From assembly GCA_028285545.1 (NCBI GenBank), contig JANQPA010000005.1, positions 18,006-82,005 of the forward strand: a stretch of 64,000 bases of DNA, given 5' to 3'. The translations under genes were made by a program, and so were the position numbers. The stretch comes from Saprospiraceae bacterium (lineage in GTDB: Bacteria; Bacteroidota; Bacteroidia; Chitinophagales; Saprospiraceae). Within the stretch, counting starts at the first letter, position 1; every line of letters starts with the position of its first letter. The notes below the pieces were generated by a model. That model saw nothing but the letters and a program-made list of their open reading frames with translations, did no database searches and was not told where the DNA came from. Below are positions 18,132-27,999 of this stretch, piece by piece.

Positions 18132-19718
18132 CTAACCTTCTTCCGCCCGAAAACTCACAACAAGCCTTTGAATTTTTGGATCATTCTCAGGGCTCATTGA
18201 AAAGAAGACCCGGATACGACCATTCTCAGTTTTTATGTTGAAACTTCCTCTTAATTGATTATAGGGATCCATAGAGCCAACATCAATAAAGGCACCAGCT
18301 TTATTTAATTGTTCTTTTATTTGAGTCATTCTATGATTTCTGGACCGATCCAAATAGAAATTATCAGCCAGAATAGCTGCCTCTAAATCGGGGTCCCAAT
18401 TTTGGATTAAATCGACCACCTGCTTTTGTCTTTTTTCGAGGATATCTGAAACAGGCAATTCTCTAGGATCGAGTTCGAGGGTTTCAAAAAGTAAAGCCTC
18501 GATTGCAGCTCTGGGTAGCGGTCCGGTATAGGTAAGGTTTCCAAATGCCATCACTCCTACTCCATAATCAGGAAAAAAGACGTAGTTACTTCCATATCCC
18601 GGCAAGGCTCCTCCATGTGAAACTGCTTTTATCCCATTACAGTCTCTTACAATAGATAAGCCATAACCATATCCTCTAAGATTAGGGCATGGGTCGCCCT
18701 TGTAATCGGTTCCCCCTGCACGCAAATAGGGATAATTAGGAGTATGCATTTCCCTTAAGGTGCTTCTCCTTACGGGCCCAGTATCATCACCATTTCTGGG
18801 AGGCCATGCAGATAAATGAAAGTTCACATATTTACTGAAATCTTCAATAGTAGTGATTAATCCCCCCATAGCTCCAAAGGCTCCATCGTGAAGAATAGGT
18901 TCTGTTTTCCATTCTTCATCCTCCCATCGATAGCCTATGGCAAATTGATCTTTAGGAATTTCTTCAAACTCCCAATACGTATGGGTCATCCCTAAAGGTA
19001 TCAGGATATTTTGCTGAATATATTCCTGGTAAGATGTCCCAGATACTTTTGAAACAATATTGCCAAGAATGGCATAGCCCAAATTGCTATATTCATAATA
19101 GAGTCCTGGCACCGAAGAAAAGGAAAGTCCATCCTGAATCAATTCTATCAATGCTTCATTTGGCACTTCCAATTGGCGGTCGCCCCAGGGATTATCCTCA
19201 GGAAAACCAGGTGTCATTGTCAATAAATTTTCAATATCAATGGGTGGAGAATCGTCAGTTAACATCTTTACATGGTCCATTTCGGGGATATACTTACGCA
19301 CCGGGTCTTCAAGAGAAAGTTTCCCCTCATCCCTAAGCTTTAAGATGGCCATGGCTGTAAAACTTTTAGTCATGGATGCAATTCTAAAGGCAGAATTAAC
19401 CGAAGAAGGGGTTTTATTCTCCAAATCGAGTACGCCACTAGCTCCTGAAACAACAAGATCTCCATCAACCACCACCCCATAGGCTATTCCTGGAATGTTC
19501 CGACTGCTTGCATTTTCAGTAAAAATCTTTTCAAATTCATCAGCCGCACCTCGGATTTTTTCCACTCTGTCATTATTGGAGAAAACAGGAACCTGGTAGT
19601 TCTCAACAACTGCAAGCTCCTCCATGGATCCCATTTCTGGGGTTGTAGAATTGGGTGCATTACATTGGGAAATTAATAGTAGGACTAATAATCCCATTAA
19701 GATGGTCAGGTGTTTCAT
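18132..19718 (-). CDS. Serine beta-lactamase-like lipoprotein (class C/PBP fold)
   Basis: The 528-residue protein begins with a lipoprotein signal (LLISQC, lipidated Cys19). A class C beta-lactamase/PBP-type domain spans about residues 60-410. It has S115-M-T-K118, the Tyr-x-Asn-like YSN near residue 212, and HGGALPGYGSN as the third motif. A C-terminal domain of about 100 residues follows, as in many esterase/peptidase relatives. It probably acts in the periplasm or at the outer membrane on esters or D-amino-acid peptides. True beta-lactam hydrolysis is not implied. It is a single gene. Confidence 0.88.
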   Translation of the reverse strand: MKHLTILMGLLVLLLISQCNAPNSTTPEMGSMEELAVVENYQVPVFSNNDRVEKIRGAADEFEKIFTENASSRNIPGIAYGVVVDGDLVVSGASGVLDLENKTPSSVNSAFRIASMTKSFTAMAILKLRDEGKLSLEDPVRKYIPEMDHVKMLTDDSPPIDIENLLTMTPGFPEDNPWGDRQLEVPNEALIELIQDGLSFSSVPGLYYEYSNLGYAILGNIVSKVSGTSYQEYIQQNILIPLGMTHTYWEFEEIPKDQFAIGYRWEDEEWKTEPILHDGAFGAMGGLITTIEDFSKYVNFHLSAWPPRNGDDTGPVRRSTLREMHTPNYPYLRAGGTDYKGDPCPNLRGYGYGLSIVRDCNGIKAVSHGGALPGYGSNYVFFPDYGVGVMAFGNLTYTGPLPRAAIEALLFETLELDPRELPVSDILEKRQKQVVDLIQNWDPDLEAAILADNFYLDRSRNHRMTQIKEQLNKAGAFIDVGSMDPYNQLRGSFNIKTENGRIRVFFSMSPENDPKIQRLVVSFRAEEG

Positions 19719-19799
19719 TTTTATTTATATAAAATATTGATAAATCTTTTTTAGCCATTGTTTTATCGAAAAGAAACAATTTCACTTAATTAAAGTAAA

Positions 19800-20237
19800 C
19801 TACTCTCTTATCTGGTTAAAAATCTTATTCAACATTTTTACCAGTTGATTAATTTCACTATCCTCTAAAGGGGCCCAAACATTCCGACGATACTCCCGTA
19901 CCATGGGCATTAACCTTTTTATTAGGGTTTTGCCTTCTTTTGTGAGAGAAATTTTAAAACGCCTTCGGTCATCTGTATCCAGGAGCCTTTCCGTCAGATT
20001 TTTTTTGCATAATAAATCAATAATGCGAGTTATTGTGGGAGCGTCCTTAAAAGTCGCCTGGGCCAAATCGAGCTGACTCTGTCCATTTTTTTTATCCAAT
20101 TCTTGTAGTATCACCCATTGATCTACTGTTATCCCTGCATTGTCAGCCTTAAGTTTTTGTGAAAAAGATTGCTTCATTCTTTTTGCTGTACGTTCCAAAA
20201 TGAATCCAGGTATTTCTTCTGCTCTTTTATCTTCCAT
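19800..20237 (-). CDS. MarR family transcriptional regulator
   Basis: This 145-residue winged-helix protein has the MarR arrangement. The recognition region QLDLAQATFKDAPTITRIID is at about residues 75-95. The wing contains LLDTDDRRRFKISLTKEG, the hallmark DxRxRxxxLT-like segment. MarR dimers usually repress nearby genes and release DNA when a small phenolic or oxidant ligand binds. The beta-lactamase-like gene downstream on the same strand is a possible target. No operator was identified. Confidence 0.92.
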   Translation of the reverse strand: MEDKRAEEIPGFILERTAKRMKQSFSQKLKADNAGITVDQWVILQELDKKNGQSQLDLAQATFKDAPTITRIIDLLCKKNLTERLLDTDDRRRFKISLTKEGKTLIKRLMPMVREYRRNVWAPLEDSEINQLVKMLNKIFNQIRE

Positions 20238-20579
20238 CTTATATAGTTGTTGTGCGAATAGTTCAATTAAACAACAATATACGAATTTGTTGATAGTTGA
20301 TTGGTTATTGGTTATTGGTTATTGGTTATTGGTTATTGGTTATTAGGGAATAGTGAAACTTTGATTTGTAGGTGAGTGTTAGTTAATGTGTTCAAGTTTA
20401 CAAGTTAGCAAGTGTTCAAGTTGGCAAGTCAAAAACGTGGACACTTGAACACTTGAAAACTTACCTTCTTGAGTTTATGAAAAAAGGAAAAAATCTTTAT
20501 TTTCAAAAAATGTTTCTATTGATTCCCAACAACTAATTAGAATCAACTGATAACTGACAACAGATAACCAATAACTAAT
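20238..20579. repeat. Intergenic region with TTGGTTA tandem heptamer and CAAGT-rich repeats
   Basis: This 342-bp gap separates divergent MarR and uvrC genes. Positions 20301-20346 hold six perfect copies of the heptamer TTGGTTA plus a partial copy. Positions 20388-20460 are rich in GTTCAAGT/ACTTGAAC words on both strands, forming imperfect inverted repeats. A related inverse motif (ACCAATAAC) lies just before uvrC. No gene is seen. Tandem heptamers of this kind can vary in copy number. Confidence 0.8.
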
Positions 20580-22379
20580 ATGACCACTGAAGATTTTAAA
20601 AAGATCTCAGATACCTTACCAAAGCAGCCTGGCATATACAAGTTTAAAGATGAAGAAGGAGCGATTTTGTATGTAGGGAAGGCAAAGGATTTGAAAAAAA
20701 GGTTGAGTTCCTATTTTGGAAAAAGGAAGGACCGGGCTCATCGAACGCGTACTATGGTAAAGAATGCGGATCATATTACCTATACCATTGTAGAAACGGA
20801 AGCTGATGCCCTTTTGTTAGAAAATACCTTAATTAAAAAGTACCAGCCCCGATATAATGTGATGCTTAAGGATGGGAAGTCTTATTCCTATATATGTATT
20901 AAAAAAGAGCGTTTCCCCAGAGTTTTTATTACTCGCAATGTAATTAAAGACGGGTCTACTTATTTTGGGCCCTACACCTCAAAAAGTAGGCTTAAAATTA
21001 TTTTAGATTTGATCAAATCCCTCTTTCCGCTGCGGACTTGTAATTTTAACCTTACAGAAGAAAACATCAAGGCCGGGAAATTTAAGGTATGCCTTGAGTA
21101 TCATATCAAAAATTGCATTGGCCCTTGCGAAGGTTTGGAGGAAGAAGAAAGTTATAATGAGAAAATTCAGCAAATCAAAAATATACTTCGAGGGCATTTC
21201 AGTGCTGTGGTCAGTCACTTTAAAAATCAAATGAAGATCTATGCCGAAAACCTTGAATTTGAAAAAGCACAGCAGCTAAAAGACAAACTCACCTCATTTG
21301 AAGATTATCAAAGCAAATCAACTGTAGTAAGCACTACGATTCGGGATGTAGACGTTTTTTCCATTGCCTCAGATGAAAACGAAGCATATGTAAATTATCT
21401 CAAAGTAGTGAATGGAGCTATTATTCATACACACACCCAAGAAATGGTCATCAATCTGGATGATGATGAAAAAGATCTATTGAGTTATACCATCGATCAC
21501 TTGCGAGAACGTTTTAATAGTATCTCCTCAGAGATCATTTTGCCTTATAAAATTCCCTTAACGGATAAAGATCTTCACATCACCGTTCCTAAAATTGGAG
21601 ATAAGAAAAAATTATTGGAGCTGTCTGAAAAAAATGTCAAATACTATTTATTACAAAAGAAAAAGCAAGAAGCAACCAAGGAACGCAAACAAACGCCTAC
21701 AGAGCGAATTTTACGCACAATGCAAAAGGACCTTCAAATGGAGGCCCTTCCTATACATATAGAGTGCTTTGATAATTCAAATATCCAGGGTTCTAACCCG
21801 GTTTCTTCCTGCGTTGTTTTCAAAAATGCAAAACCTTCTAAAAAAGATTATCGGCATTATAACATCAAAACGGTGGAAGGCCCCAATGATTTTGCCTCGA
21901 TGGAGGAAGTCGTTTATCGTAGATATAAACGATTATTAAATGAAGATCAACCTTTACCGCAACTCATCATTATTGATGGAGGAAAAGGCCAGCTCAGTGC
22001 TTCGGTAAAAAGCCTGGACAAGCTGGGGATCAGAGATAAGGTTACCGTTATTGGAATCGCCAAACGCCTGGAAGAAATATTTTTCCCCAATGATCCTATT
22101 CCACTTTACATTGACAAAAAATCAGAATCTCTTAAAGTCATCCAACAGGCCCGAAATGAGGCCCACCGCTTTGCCATTAATTTCCATCGCGATCAAAGAT
22201 CCCGAAATTTTTTAGGTACAGAACTTACCCAAATTCCAGGGATAGGAGATAAAACAGCTCAGAAATTATTATCTCATTTCGGTTCTGTAAAAAAGATAAA
22301 AGCAGCTACAGTTACAGAATTAGCGGAGGTTGTCAGTCTATCAGCTGCTAAAAAAGTTAAAGAATATCTCGATAAATAA
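20580..22379 (+). CDS. uvrC: Excinuclease ABC subunit C
   Basis: This 599-residue nuclease makes both incisions in nucleotide excision repair with UvrA and UvrB. The GIY-YIG domain is at the N-terminus (PGIYKF...ILYVGKAKDLKKRL, residues 17-43). A UVR motif (FEKAQQLKDKL) sits near 220. The RNase-H-like C-terminal nuclease shows ECFDNSNIQGS and IIDGGKGQLSA. Paired helix-hairpin-helix motifs close the protein (IPGIGDKTAQKLL). The length is normal. It is the first gene of a tight unit with hutG and hutF, which have no known repair role. Confidence 0.97.
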   Translation: MTTEDFKKISDTLPKQPGIYKFKDEEGAILYVGKAKDLKKRLSSYFGKRKDRAHRTRTMVKNADHITYTIVETEADALLLENTLIKKYQPRYNVMLKDGKSYSYICIKKERFPRVFITRNVIKDGSTYFGPYTSKSRLKIILDLIKSLFPLRTCNFNLTEENIKAGKFKVCLEYHIKNCIGPCEGLEEEESYNEKIQQIKNILRGHFSAVVSHFKNQMKIYAENLEFEKAQQLKDKLTSFEDYQSKSTVVSTTIRDVDVFSIASDENEAYVNYLKVVNGAIIHTHTQEMVINLDDDEKDLLSYTIDHLRERFNSISSEIILPYKIPLTDKDLHITVPKIGDKKKLLELSEKNVKYYLLQKKKQEATKERKQTPTERILRTMQKDLQMEALPIHIECFDNSNIQGSNPVSSCVVFKNAKPSKKDYRHYNIKTVEGPNDFASMEEVVYRRYKRLLNEDQPLPQLIIIDGGKGQLSASVKSLDKLGIRDKVTVIGIAKRLEEIFFPNDPIPLYIDKKSESLKVIQQARNEAHRFAINFHRDQRSRNFLGTELTQIPGIGDKTAQKLLSHFGSVKKIKAATVTELAEVVSLSAAKKVKEYLDK

Positions 22380-22381
22380 CT

Positions 22382-23194
22382 ATGAAATTATCTGAAATTA
22401 CGCAGCCCGAATCTGGTACCTCACCTGTCCCTATTATCATCAGTGTGCCTCATGCTGGCACAAAATTCCCATCAGAATTAAAAAAAGACTACAAAAAAAG
22501 AATGCGTAAACAACTGGATGATACCGACTGGTTTGTCCATTGGCTTTATGATTTTGCACCTTCAATGGGCATCACCCTAATTAAAGCCAATCTAAGCAGA
22601 TGGGTTATTGACTTAAATCGTGATCCTGAAAGTATACCCTTATACGAGGATGGTCGCTTAATTACCTCTATTACTCCCTCTACTGATTTCTATGGCAACA
22701 AACTTTATAAGTCAGAATCCAGGGAACCTGATGAAAAGGAAATTAATAGAAGATTAAAAAAATATTATTGGCCCTATTATCAGCAATTAAGAGTTCTAAT
22801 GGGAGAACGAAAACAACAATTCGGGAAAGTTTTATTATGGGATGCCCACTCCATTAGACATTTGGTAAGTACCATTCAAAAAGAACCTTTTCCCGATATG
22901 ATTTTGGGAAATAATAATGAAAAAACTGCCCATCCAGCGCTTATCAAATCTGCTTTGCAAAGCCTATCTTCCGGAGACTTTGGAATCAGCCACAATACGC
23001 CTTTTAAAGGCGGACATATCACCCGTTATTTTGGTCAACCCGAAAATAATATCCATGCCCTGCAATTGGAGATGAACAAAATTCTCTATATGGATGACAA
23101 CGAAATCACATATAATAAAGAGCGGGCAGAAAAAGTAAAAAAAGTATTAAAAAGAACGCTCAATAACCTAATTGAAACCATAAATTCTTTATGA
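22382..23194 (+). CDS. hutG: N-formylglutamate deformylase/amidohydrolase
   Basis: This 270-residue enzyme hydrolyses N-formyl-L-glutamate to glutamate and formate, the last step of the five-step histidine degradation route. The family words IISVPHAGTKFP (residues 20-31), the region WVIDLNRDPES, and LLWDAHSIRH with metal-binding residues are present. Length fits. Its ATG lies two bases after the uvrC stop, and its stop overlaps the hutF start by four bases. Translational coupling with hutF is therefore very likely, and the two enzymes act consecutively. Confidence 0.93.
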   Translation: MKLSEITQPESGTSPVPIIISVPHAGTKFPSELKKDYKKRMRKQLDDTDWFVHWLYDFAPSMGITLIKANLSRWVIDLNRDPESIPLYEDGRLITSITPSTDFYGNKLYKSESREPDEKEINRRLKKYYWPYYQQLRVLMGERKQQFGKVLLWDAHSIRHLVSTIQKEPFPDMILGNNNEKTAHPALIKSALQSLSSGDFGISHNTPFKGGHITRYFGQPENNIHALQLEMNKILYMDDNEITYNKERAEKVKKVLKRTLNNLIETINSL

Positions 23195-24567
23195 AGACAT
23201 ATCATTTTAAAGGATTACTTCAAAATGACGGGTGGCTTGAAAATGTAGCTGTAAGGGTAGATGATGAAGGAAAAATTCTTTCTCTAAATCAGAAAAACAA
23301 ATCGGATAACAATTCCGGAATTATTGAAGGGTTTGCCCTACCAGGATTTCAAAATGCTCATTCCCATGCTTTTCAATATGCTATGGCTGGTTTAGCAGAA
23401 AAGCATGAAGGGACTGCCAACTCTGATGATTTCTGGAGCTGGCGAGAGGCAATGTATCAACTGGCACTTAGCATGAATCCTGATCAAATGCAGGCTATAG
23501 CCACTATGTTGTATTCTGAAATGGCTCGACATGGCTATACCAATGTAGCAGAATTTCACTACGTCCATCATGATCAGCAAGGAAGACCTTACGCCAATTT
23601 AGCCGAAATGGGGAGTCGACTGGTAGCGGCAGCCAAAACAGCAGGTATTGGTATTACTCTAATCCCTATTTTTTATCAAAAGGGTGGTTTTGGGCAAAGC
23701 CCCAATGAAAGGCAAAGAAGGTTTATTTCACCCAATATTGACGAATATTTAAAATTACTGGAGGCCAGCAAAAATGCCTGTCAATTTTATGAGCATGCCA
23801 ACTTAGGTATAGGCATTCATTCTATGAGAGGAGTAGAACCTGATGTCATTGCAAAAATCGCAGAGATCGGGCCACAAGATTTACCCTTCCATATTCATAT
23901 TTCAGAGCAGCTTAAGGAAGTTGAAGATTCTATACAATATCTTGGTCGACGTCCAGTAGAATGGTTACTGGAAAATGTCCGTTTAAATGATCGATTTCAC
24001 CTGGTTCATGCTACTCATTTGACGGATGAAGAATCAAGAGGTATTGCCAATAGTAAAGCTAATGTTGTTCTTTGTCCCAGTACTGAAGGAAATTTAGGAG
24101 ATGGGCTTTTCCCTCTTAGAAAATATCAGAAAGAAGGTGGAAAGTGGAGCATTGGAACCGATAGCCATGTGGGCCTCAATCCATTGGAAGAATTACGGAT
24201 TTTGGATTATGGTCAACGCCTCATTTCTCATAAAAGAAATAGTTTTTATTCAAGCCAACAAGGAGATGGAGGAATGTATGCTCTGGAAATGGCTACCATA
24301 ACGGGCCGAAAAGCTATGGATAATTATACAAGTGACTTTTTTAAAATTGGCCAACCTCTTAATGCTTGTATTATTAATGCTTCAAGTCCTTTAATCGCCT
24401 CTTCTTCTTTGGAAAACCTAGCTTCCACTATTGTTTATGCAAGCGATTCCCATATGCAACTAGGTGTAATTTCACACGGAAAAAGGATTGAAAATAATCA
24501 TCAGGAATCAGATTCTAAGATAAGAAGTGCCTTTTTGAATACGATAAAAGAGTTGAAGAATAGATAG
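23191..24567 (+). CDS. hutF: Formimidoylglutamate deiminase
   Basis: This 458-residue amidohydrolase converts N-formimino-L-glutamate to N-formyl-L-glutamate and ammonia. The metal ligands appear as NAHSHAFQ (His57, His59), FHIHISEQ, HATHLTDEE and GTDSHVGLNP, in the order of the amidohydrolase superfamily. The family-typical W(S)WREAMY segment follows the first motif. It overlaps hutG by four bases. The upstream hut steps (hutH, hutU, hutI) are not in this window. Confidence 0.93.
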   Translation: MKTYHFKGLLQNDGWLENVAVRVDDEGKILSLNQKNKSDNNSGIIEGFALPGFQNAHSHAFQYAMAGLAEKHEGTANSDDFWSWREAMYQLALSMNPDQMQAIATMLYSEMARHGYTNVAEFHYVHHDQQGRPYANLAEMGSRLVAAAKTAGIGITLIPIFYQKGGFGQSPNERQRRFISPNIDEYLKLLEASKNACQFYEHANLGIGIHSMRGVEPDVIAKIAEIGPQDLPFHIHISEQLKEVEDSIQYLGRRPVEWLLENVRLNDRFHLVHATHLTDEESRGIANSKANVVLCPSTEGNLGDGLFPLRKYQKEGGKWSIGTDSHVGLNPLEELRILDYGQRLISHKRNSFYSSQQGDGGMYALEMATITGRKAMDNYTSDFFKIGQPLNACIINASSPLIASSSLENLASTIVYASDSHMQLGVISHGKRIENNHQESDSKIRSAFLNTIKELKNR

Positions 24568-24689
24568 AATTGTTTTTTGCTGCTGATATACTCTGACTTA
24601 GACTGATATGCACCGTTTTGTTGACTTTAAGCTGATTTTTTTTCATAAATGTTGAAAGAGAAAGCACAATTTTTTCAACCTTTATGGCA

Positions 24690-25484
24690 TTATTTTCCCA
24701 AAAAATACTCGGCAACGTGCCTTGCTAAATTATCGATGAGAACAGTCCCCATTTCTGGAGTAGCCCCTCTGGCGTCTCCCAAAATTCCATTTGGAGCAAG
24801 CACATGGAGCCCTTCGCGAATAAGCTTCTCAAATACTTCTCCCTTAATTTCGTTAGCAAATCCTGGCTCTGCCAAATCCATTCGCACCAATTCTGGATGC
24901 ATGTGCAGCATAATAGACGTTTCGGCTATGTCAGCATGCCCTCCTACCCTGCTACCCAGGCCTGAAAGGACTTCAATACCTTGCCGCCAGGTCTTGATGG
25001 TACCTTCTAAATCTGTAAAAGCTTTAACTTTTACTCCAGGCACCAATTGCTGAAGTGCAGGTAGCATTTCCTTTAAGGGGCCAAAATTCCCTCCGTGGGA
25101 AGGAATAATAAAAACTCTTTTAAATCCATGATGAGCAAGACTACTTACATAATCACTTACCATGGCTTCAAAAGTACTTTTCCTTAGAGTCAAAGAGCCT
25201 GCAAATGCCATATGGTGATTAGAACAACCTATTCGAATGGTAGGAGCGACCAAGGTTTTTCCAATTTTTTGAGCAACTGCCAATGCCAAAAATGTGCCGT
25301 GCTCTGCATCCATAAATAATGGTAGATGTGGACCATGCTGTTCTACAGCTCCACAGGCGAAAACAGCAGTGTTCCAACCTTGATTTAATAAGTCCTTAAT
25401 GGCAGGTGAACGAAGGCGTTCTAATTGGATTTCTTGCTTTTCTATGTTTTTTTCTGACACGGATATTATTATTTTATTGTCCAA
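24690..25484 (-). CDS. Creatininase family protein
   Basis: The 264-residue protein has the creatinine amidohydrolase fold. [17 protein letters not shown] supplies Glu, His and Asp metal ligands at about residues 47-63. HGGNFGPL adds a His, and a later Glu lies in [10 protein letters not shown]. Family members cleave cyclic or linear amides such as creatinine, or act in cofactor synthesis; the substrate here is unknown. The start is taken as TTG 25484, overlapping the mutase stop by 11 bp. A GTG at 25460 is an alternative. The overlap implies co-transcription with methylmalonyl-CoA mutase. Confidence 0.87.
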   Translation of the reverse strand: MDNKIIISVSEKNIEKQEIQLERLRSPAIKDLLNQGWNTAVFACGAVEQHGPHLPLFMDAEHGTFLALAVAQKIGKTLVAPTIRIGCSNHHMAFAGSLTLRKSTFEAMVSDYVSSLAHHGFKRVFIIPSHGGNFGPLKEMLPALQQLVPGVKVKAFTDLEGTIKTWRQGIEVLSGLGSRVGGHADIAETSIMLHMHPELVRMDLAEPGFANEIKGEVFEKLIREGLHVLAPNGILGDARGATPEMGTVLIDNLARHVAEYFLGK

Positions 25485-27600
25485 TCAACACCTCCAATAT
25501 CTGCTGTGCCGCTACAGCAATCTTTGTCCCAGGACCAAAAACACCTACAACTCCCTTGTCGTATAAATATTCATAATCCTGATGTGGGATTACGCCACCA
25601 ACCACAACCATAATATCACCACGGCCAATATCTTCCAAAGCTTTGATGGTTTGAGGAACCAAGGTTTTATGACCCGCTGCAAGAGAAGATATTCCAAGGA
25701 TATGAACATCATTTTCGGCCGCTTGCCGAGCAGCTTCAGAGGGCGTTTGGAATAAAGGTCCAATATCTACGTCAAACCCCAGGTCTGCAAAGCTGGTAGC
25801 GATTACTTTAGCTCCCCGATCATGGCCATCCTGACCCAATTTGGCTACCATGATGCGTGGTCTTCTACCCTCATGGGATTCAAACTTGTCAGCCATTTCC
25901 AGGGCCTTTTTAAATTCTACATCCCTACTGATTTCGTTAGAGTACACTCCTGAAACAGATTGAGTATTAGCTTTAAACCGGCCAAATGCTTTTTCCATAG
26001 CAGTAGAAATTTCTCCAAGAGTAGCCCTTTTTCGTGCAGCCTCTATGGCATAAGCCAACAAATTCCCATTACCAGAAGCAGCACATTCATACAATTTTTC
26101 CAGAGCCTGTTGGGTGGCTACCTCATCCCGGTCGGCCTTCAATTGATTTAGTCGAGTAATTTGAGATTCTTTTACTACTGTATTATCTACCTCCAGAATA
26201 TCAATAGCTTCTTTTTCTTCTGGCACAAAAATATTTACCCCAATGATATGATCTTTTCCACTGTCAATACGAGCCTGTTTACGAGCGGCTGCCTCCTCGA
26301 TTTTCAATTTAGGCAATCCATTTTCAATGGCTTTGGCCATGCCTCCTAATTCTTCCACTTCCTGGATAAGTGTCCAGGCTCTTTGTACCAGTTGATCGGT
26401 CAGGTATTCTATATAATGTGATCCGGCCCAGGGGTCAACGGCTTTTACAATGTCTGTTTCCTTTTGGAGATAGATCTGGGTATCCCTGGCTATTTTAGCT
26501 GAAAAATCCGTAGGAAGAGCAATAGCTTCATCCAAAGAATTGGTATGTAATGATTGTGTTCCGCCCATAACTGCCGCCAAAGCTTCAATAGCAGTTCTGG
26601 CAATATTATTAAACGGATCTTGTTCGGTAAGACTCCAGCCTGAAGTTTGGCAATGTGTCCTTAGCATCATGGATTTGGGATTCTGGGGATCAAATTGTTT
26701 GATCAGTTTGGCCCATAACATGCGCCCTGCCCGCATTTTAGCAATTTCCATAAAATGATTCATACCAATGCCCCAGAAAAAGGAAATACGAGGGGCAAAA
26801 TCATCAATTTTCAAGCCTGCTTTAATACCTGCTCGAATGTATTCCAAGCCATCAGCTAGTGTGTAAGCCAATTCAATATCTGCCGGGGCACCCGCCTCAT
26901 GCATATGATAACCACTAATACTAATGGAATTAAATCGAGGCATATTTTGAGCAGTATATTCAAAAATATCGGCAATGATTCTCATCGATGGCTGAGGAGG
27001 ATAGATATAAGTATTTCGAACCATAAACTCCTTGAGAATATCATTCTGGATGGTACCACTAAGTTGAGCTTGTTGCACTCCTTGTTCTTCAGCAGCTACA
27101 ATATAGAAGGCCATCACGGGGATAACCGCCCCGTTCATAGTCATGGACACTGACATTTTATCCAGAGGAATCTGATCAAACAAAGTTTTCATATCCTCTA
27201 TACTATCGATGGCTACACCTGCTTTTCCAACATCCCCGGCCACTCGTTCGTGGTCAGAATCATAACCTCGGTGGGTAGCCAGGTCAAAGGCTACTGATAA
27301 ACCCTTTTGTCCTTGTGCCAAATTGCGACGATAAAAGGCATTACTCTCTTCTGCCGTGGAAAAACCAGCATACTGGCGGATGGTCCAGGGTCTAACCGCA
27401 TACATGGAACTATAAGGTCCTCGCAGGAATGGAGGCAGGCCAGCAACATAAGAAGGATGTGTCAAATCTTCTATATCTTTTTGCGAAAATTGAGCTTTAA
27501 CCTTAATTTTTTCTGGTGTTTCCCATGATTGTTCTTCACCATTCTGGCTACTCAATATTTGCAAATCCAATTCTATCTTACTGAAATCCGGACGTCCCAT
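25474..27600 (-). CDS. mutB: Methylmalonyl-CoA mutase, large (B12-binding) subunit
   Basis: This 708-residue enzyme rearranges methylmalonyl-CoA to succinyl-CoA with adenosylcobalamin. The catalytic TIM barrel occupies about residues 40-560 ([43 protein letters not shown]). The cobalamin domain carries DGHDRGAK with the axial His593, then ISSLAAGH and VVVGGVIP. The ATG at 27600 ([11 protein letters not shown]) is chosen over an upstream extension from 27654. The partner small subunit common in Bacteroidota is not adjacent, so it may work as a homodimer or the partner lies elsewhere. It overlaps the creatininase gene. Confidence 0.95.
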   Translation of the reverse strand: MGRPDFSKIELDLQILSSQNGEEQSWETPEKIKVKAQFSQKDIEDLTHPSYVAGLPPFLRGPYSSMYAVRPWTIRQYAGFSTAEESNAFYRRNLAQGQKGLSVAFDLATHRGYDSDHERVAGDVGKAGVAIDSIEDMKTLFDQIPLDKMSVSMTMNGAVIPVMAFYIVAAEEQGVQQAQLSGTIQNDILKEFMVRNTYIYPPQPSMRIIADIFEYTAQNMPRFNSISISGYHMHEAGAPADIELAYTLADGLEYIRAGIKAGLKIDDFAPRISFFWGIGMNHFMEIAKMRAGRMLWAKLIKQFDPQNPKSMMLRTHCQTSGWSLTEQDPFNNIARTAIEALAAVMGGTQSLHTNSLDEAIALPTDFSAKIARDTQIYLQKETDIVKAVDPWAGSHYIEYLTDQLVQRAWTLIQEVEELGGMAKAIENGLPKLKIEEAAARKQARIDSGKDHIIGVNIFVPEEKEAIDILEVDNTVVKESQITRLNQLKADRDEVATQQALEKLYECAASGNGNLLAYAIEAARKRATLGEISTAMEKAFGRFKANTQSVSGVYSNEISRDVEFKKALEMADKFESHEGRRPRIMVAKLGQDGHDRGAKVIATSFADLGFDVDIGPLFQTPSEAARQAAENDVHILGISSLAAGHKTLVPQTIKALEDIGRGDIMVVVGGVIPHQDYEYLYDKGVVGVFGPGTKIAVAAQQILEVLIGQ

Positions 27601-27999
27601 AATTGAAAGTTTCTTTCTACATTCATAAAAAATACAATTCATCCCTAAAATCAAAATAATGATAATTCATTGGATTTTCAGGAAATTAAAAGAAGTAAAG
27701 TTACCACCTTCGTTCTTCAGGAAGCAATCCGCCTAAAGCGGAAGAAATAAATTGTAATCAAAAAAACAATCTACTTCTACTTTAATTCTATTACTTCCAT
27801 CTACTTCCCTTTGTATCAGACATTTTAATCATTGAATTAAAAATTATGGGTGACTCATATTCTACCTAAAATATACTACTACACTAACATACTTGCTTTT
27901 TATGGTTTGGCAAAAAATGTAAGGCGAATTGTTTTTGGCAAAGAAAAAACATCCACCGAAAATACATATCATAGCATCTATTGACTAAAACACCCAGTG
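27601..27999. other. Intergenic region with no gene seen
   Basis: This ~400-bp AT-rich gap lies between divergent genes. It contains one small hairpin (CCGC-CTAAA-GCGG at about 27729-27741) and CTTCTACTT-rich stretches. These resemble words in the palindromic unit at 31727-31862. No RNA gene or convincing promoter was recognised. Confidence 0.5.

Noticed and set aside
18132..19718. Antibiotic-resistance beta-lactamase
   Set aside because: The SxxK/YxN-type motifs are shared with esterases and peptidases, and the extra C-terminal domain points to this wider family.
20301..20346. Short tandem repeat as a CRISPR array
   Set aside because: The repeats are contiguous heptamers without spacers, and no cas-like gene is present in the window.
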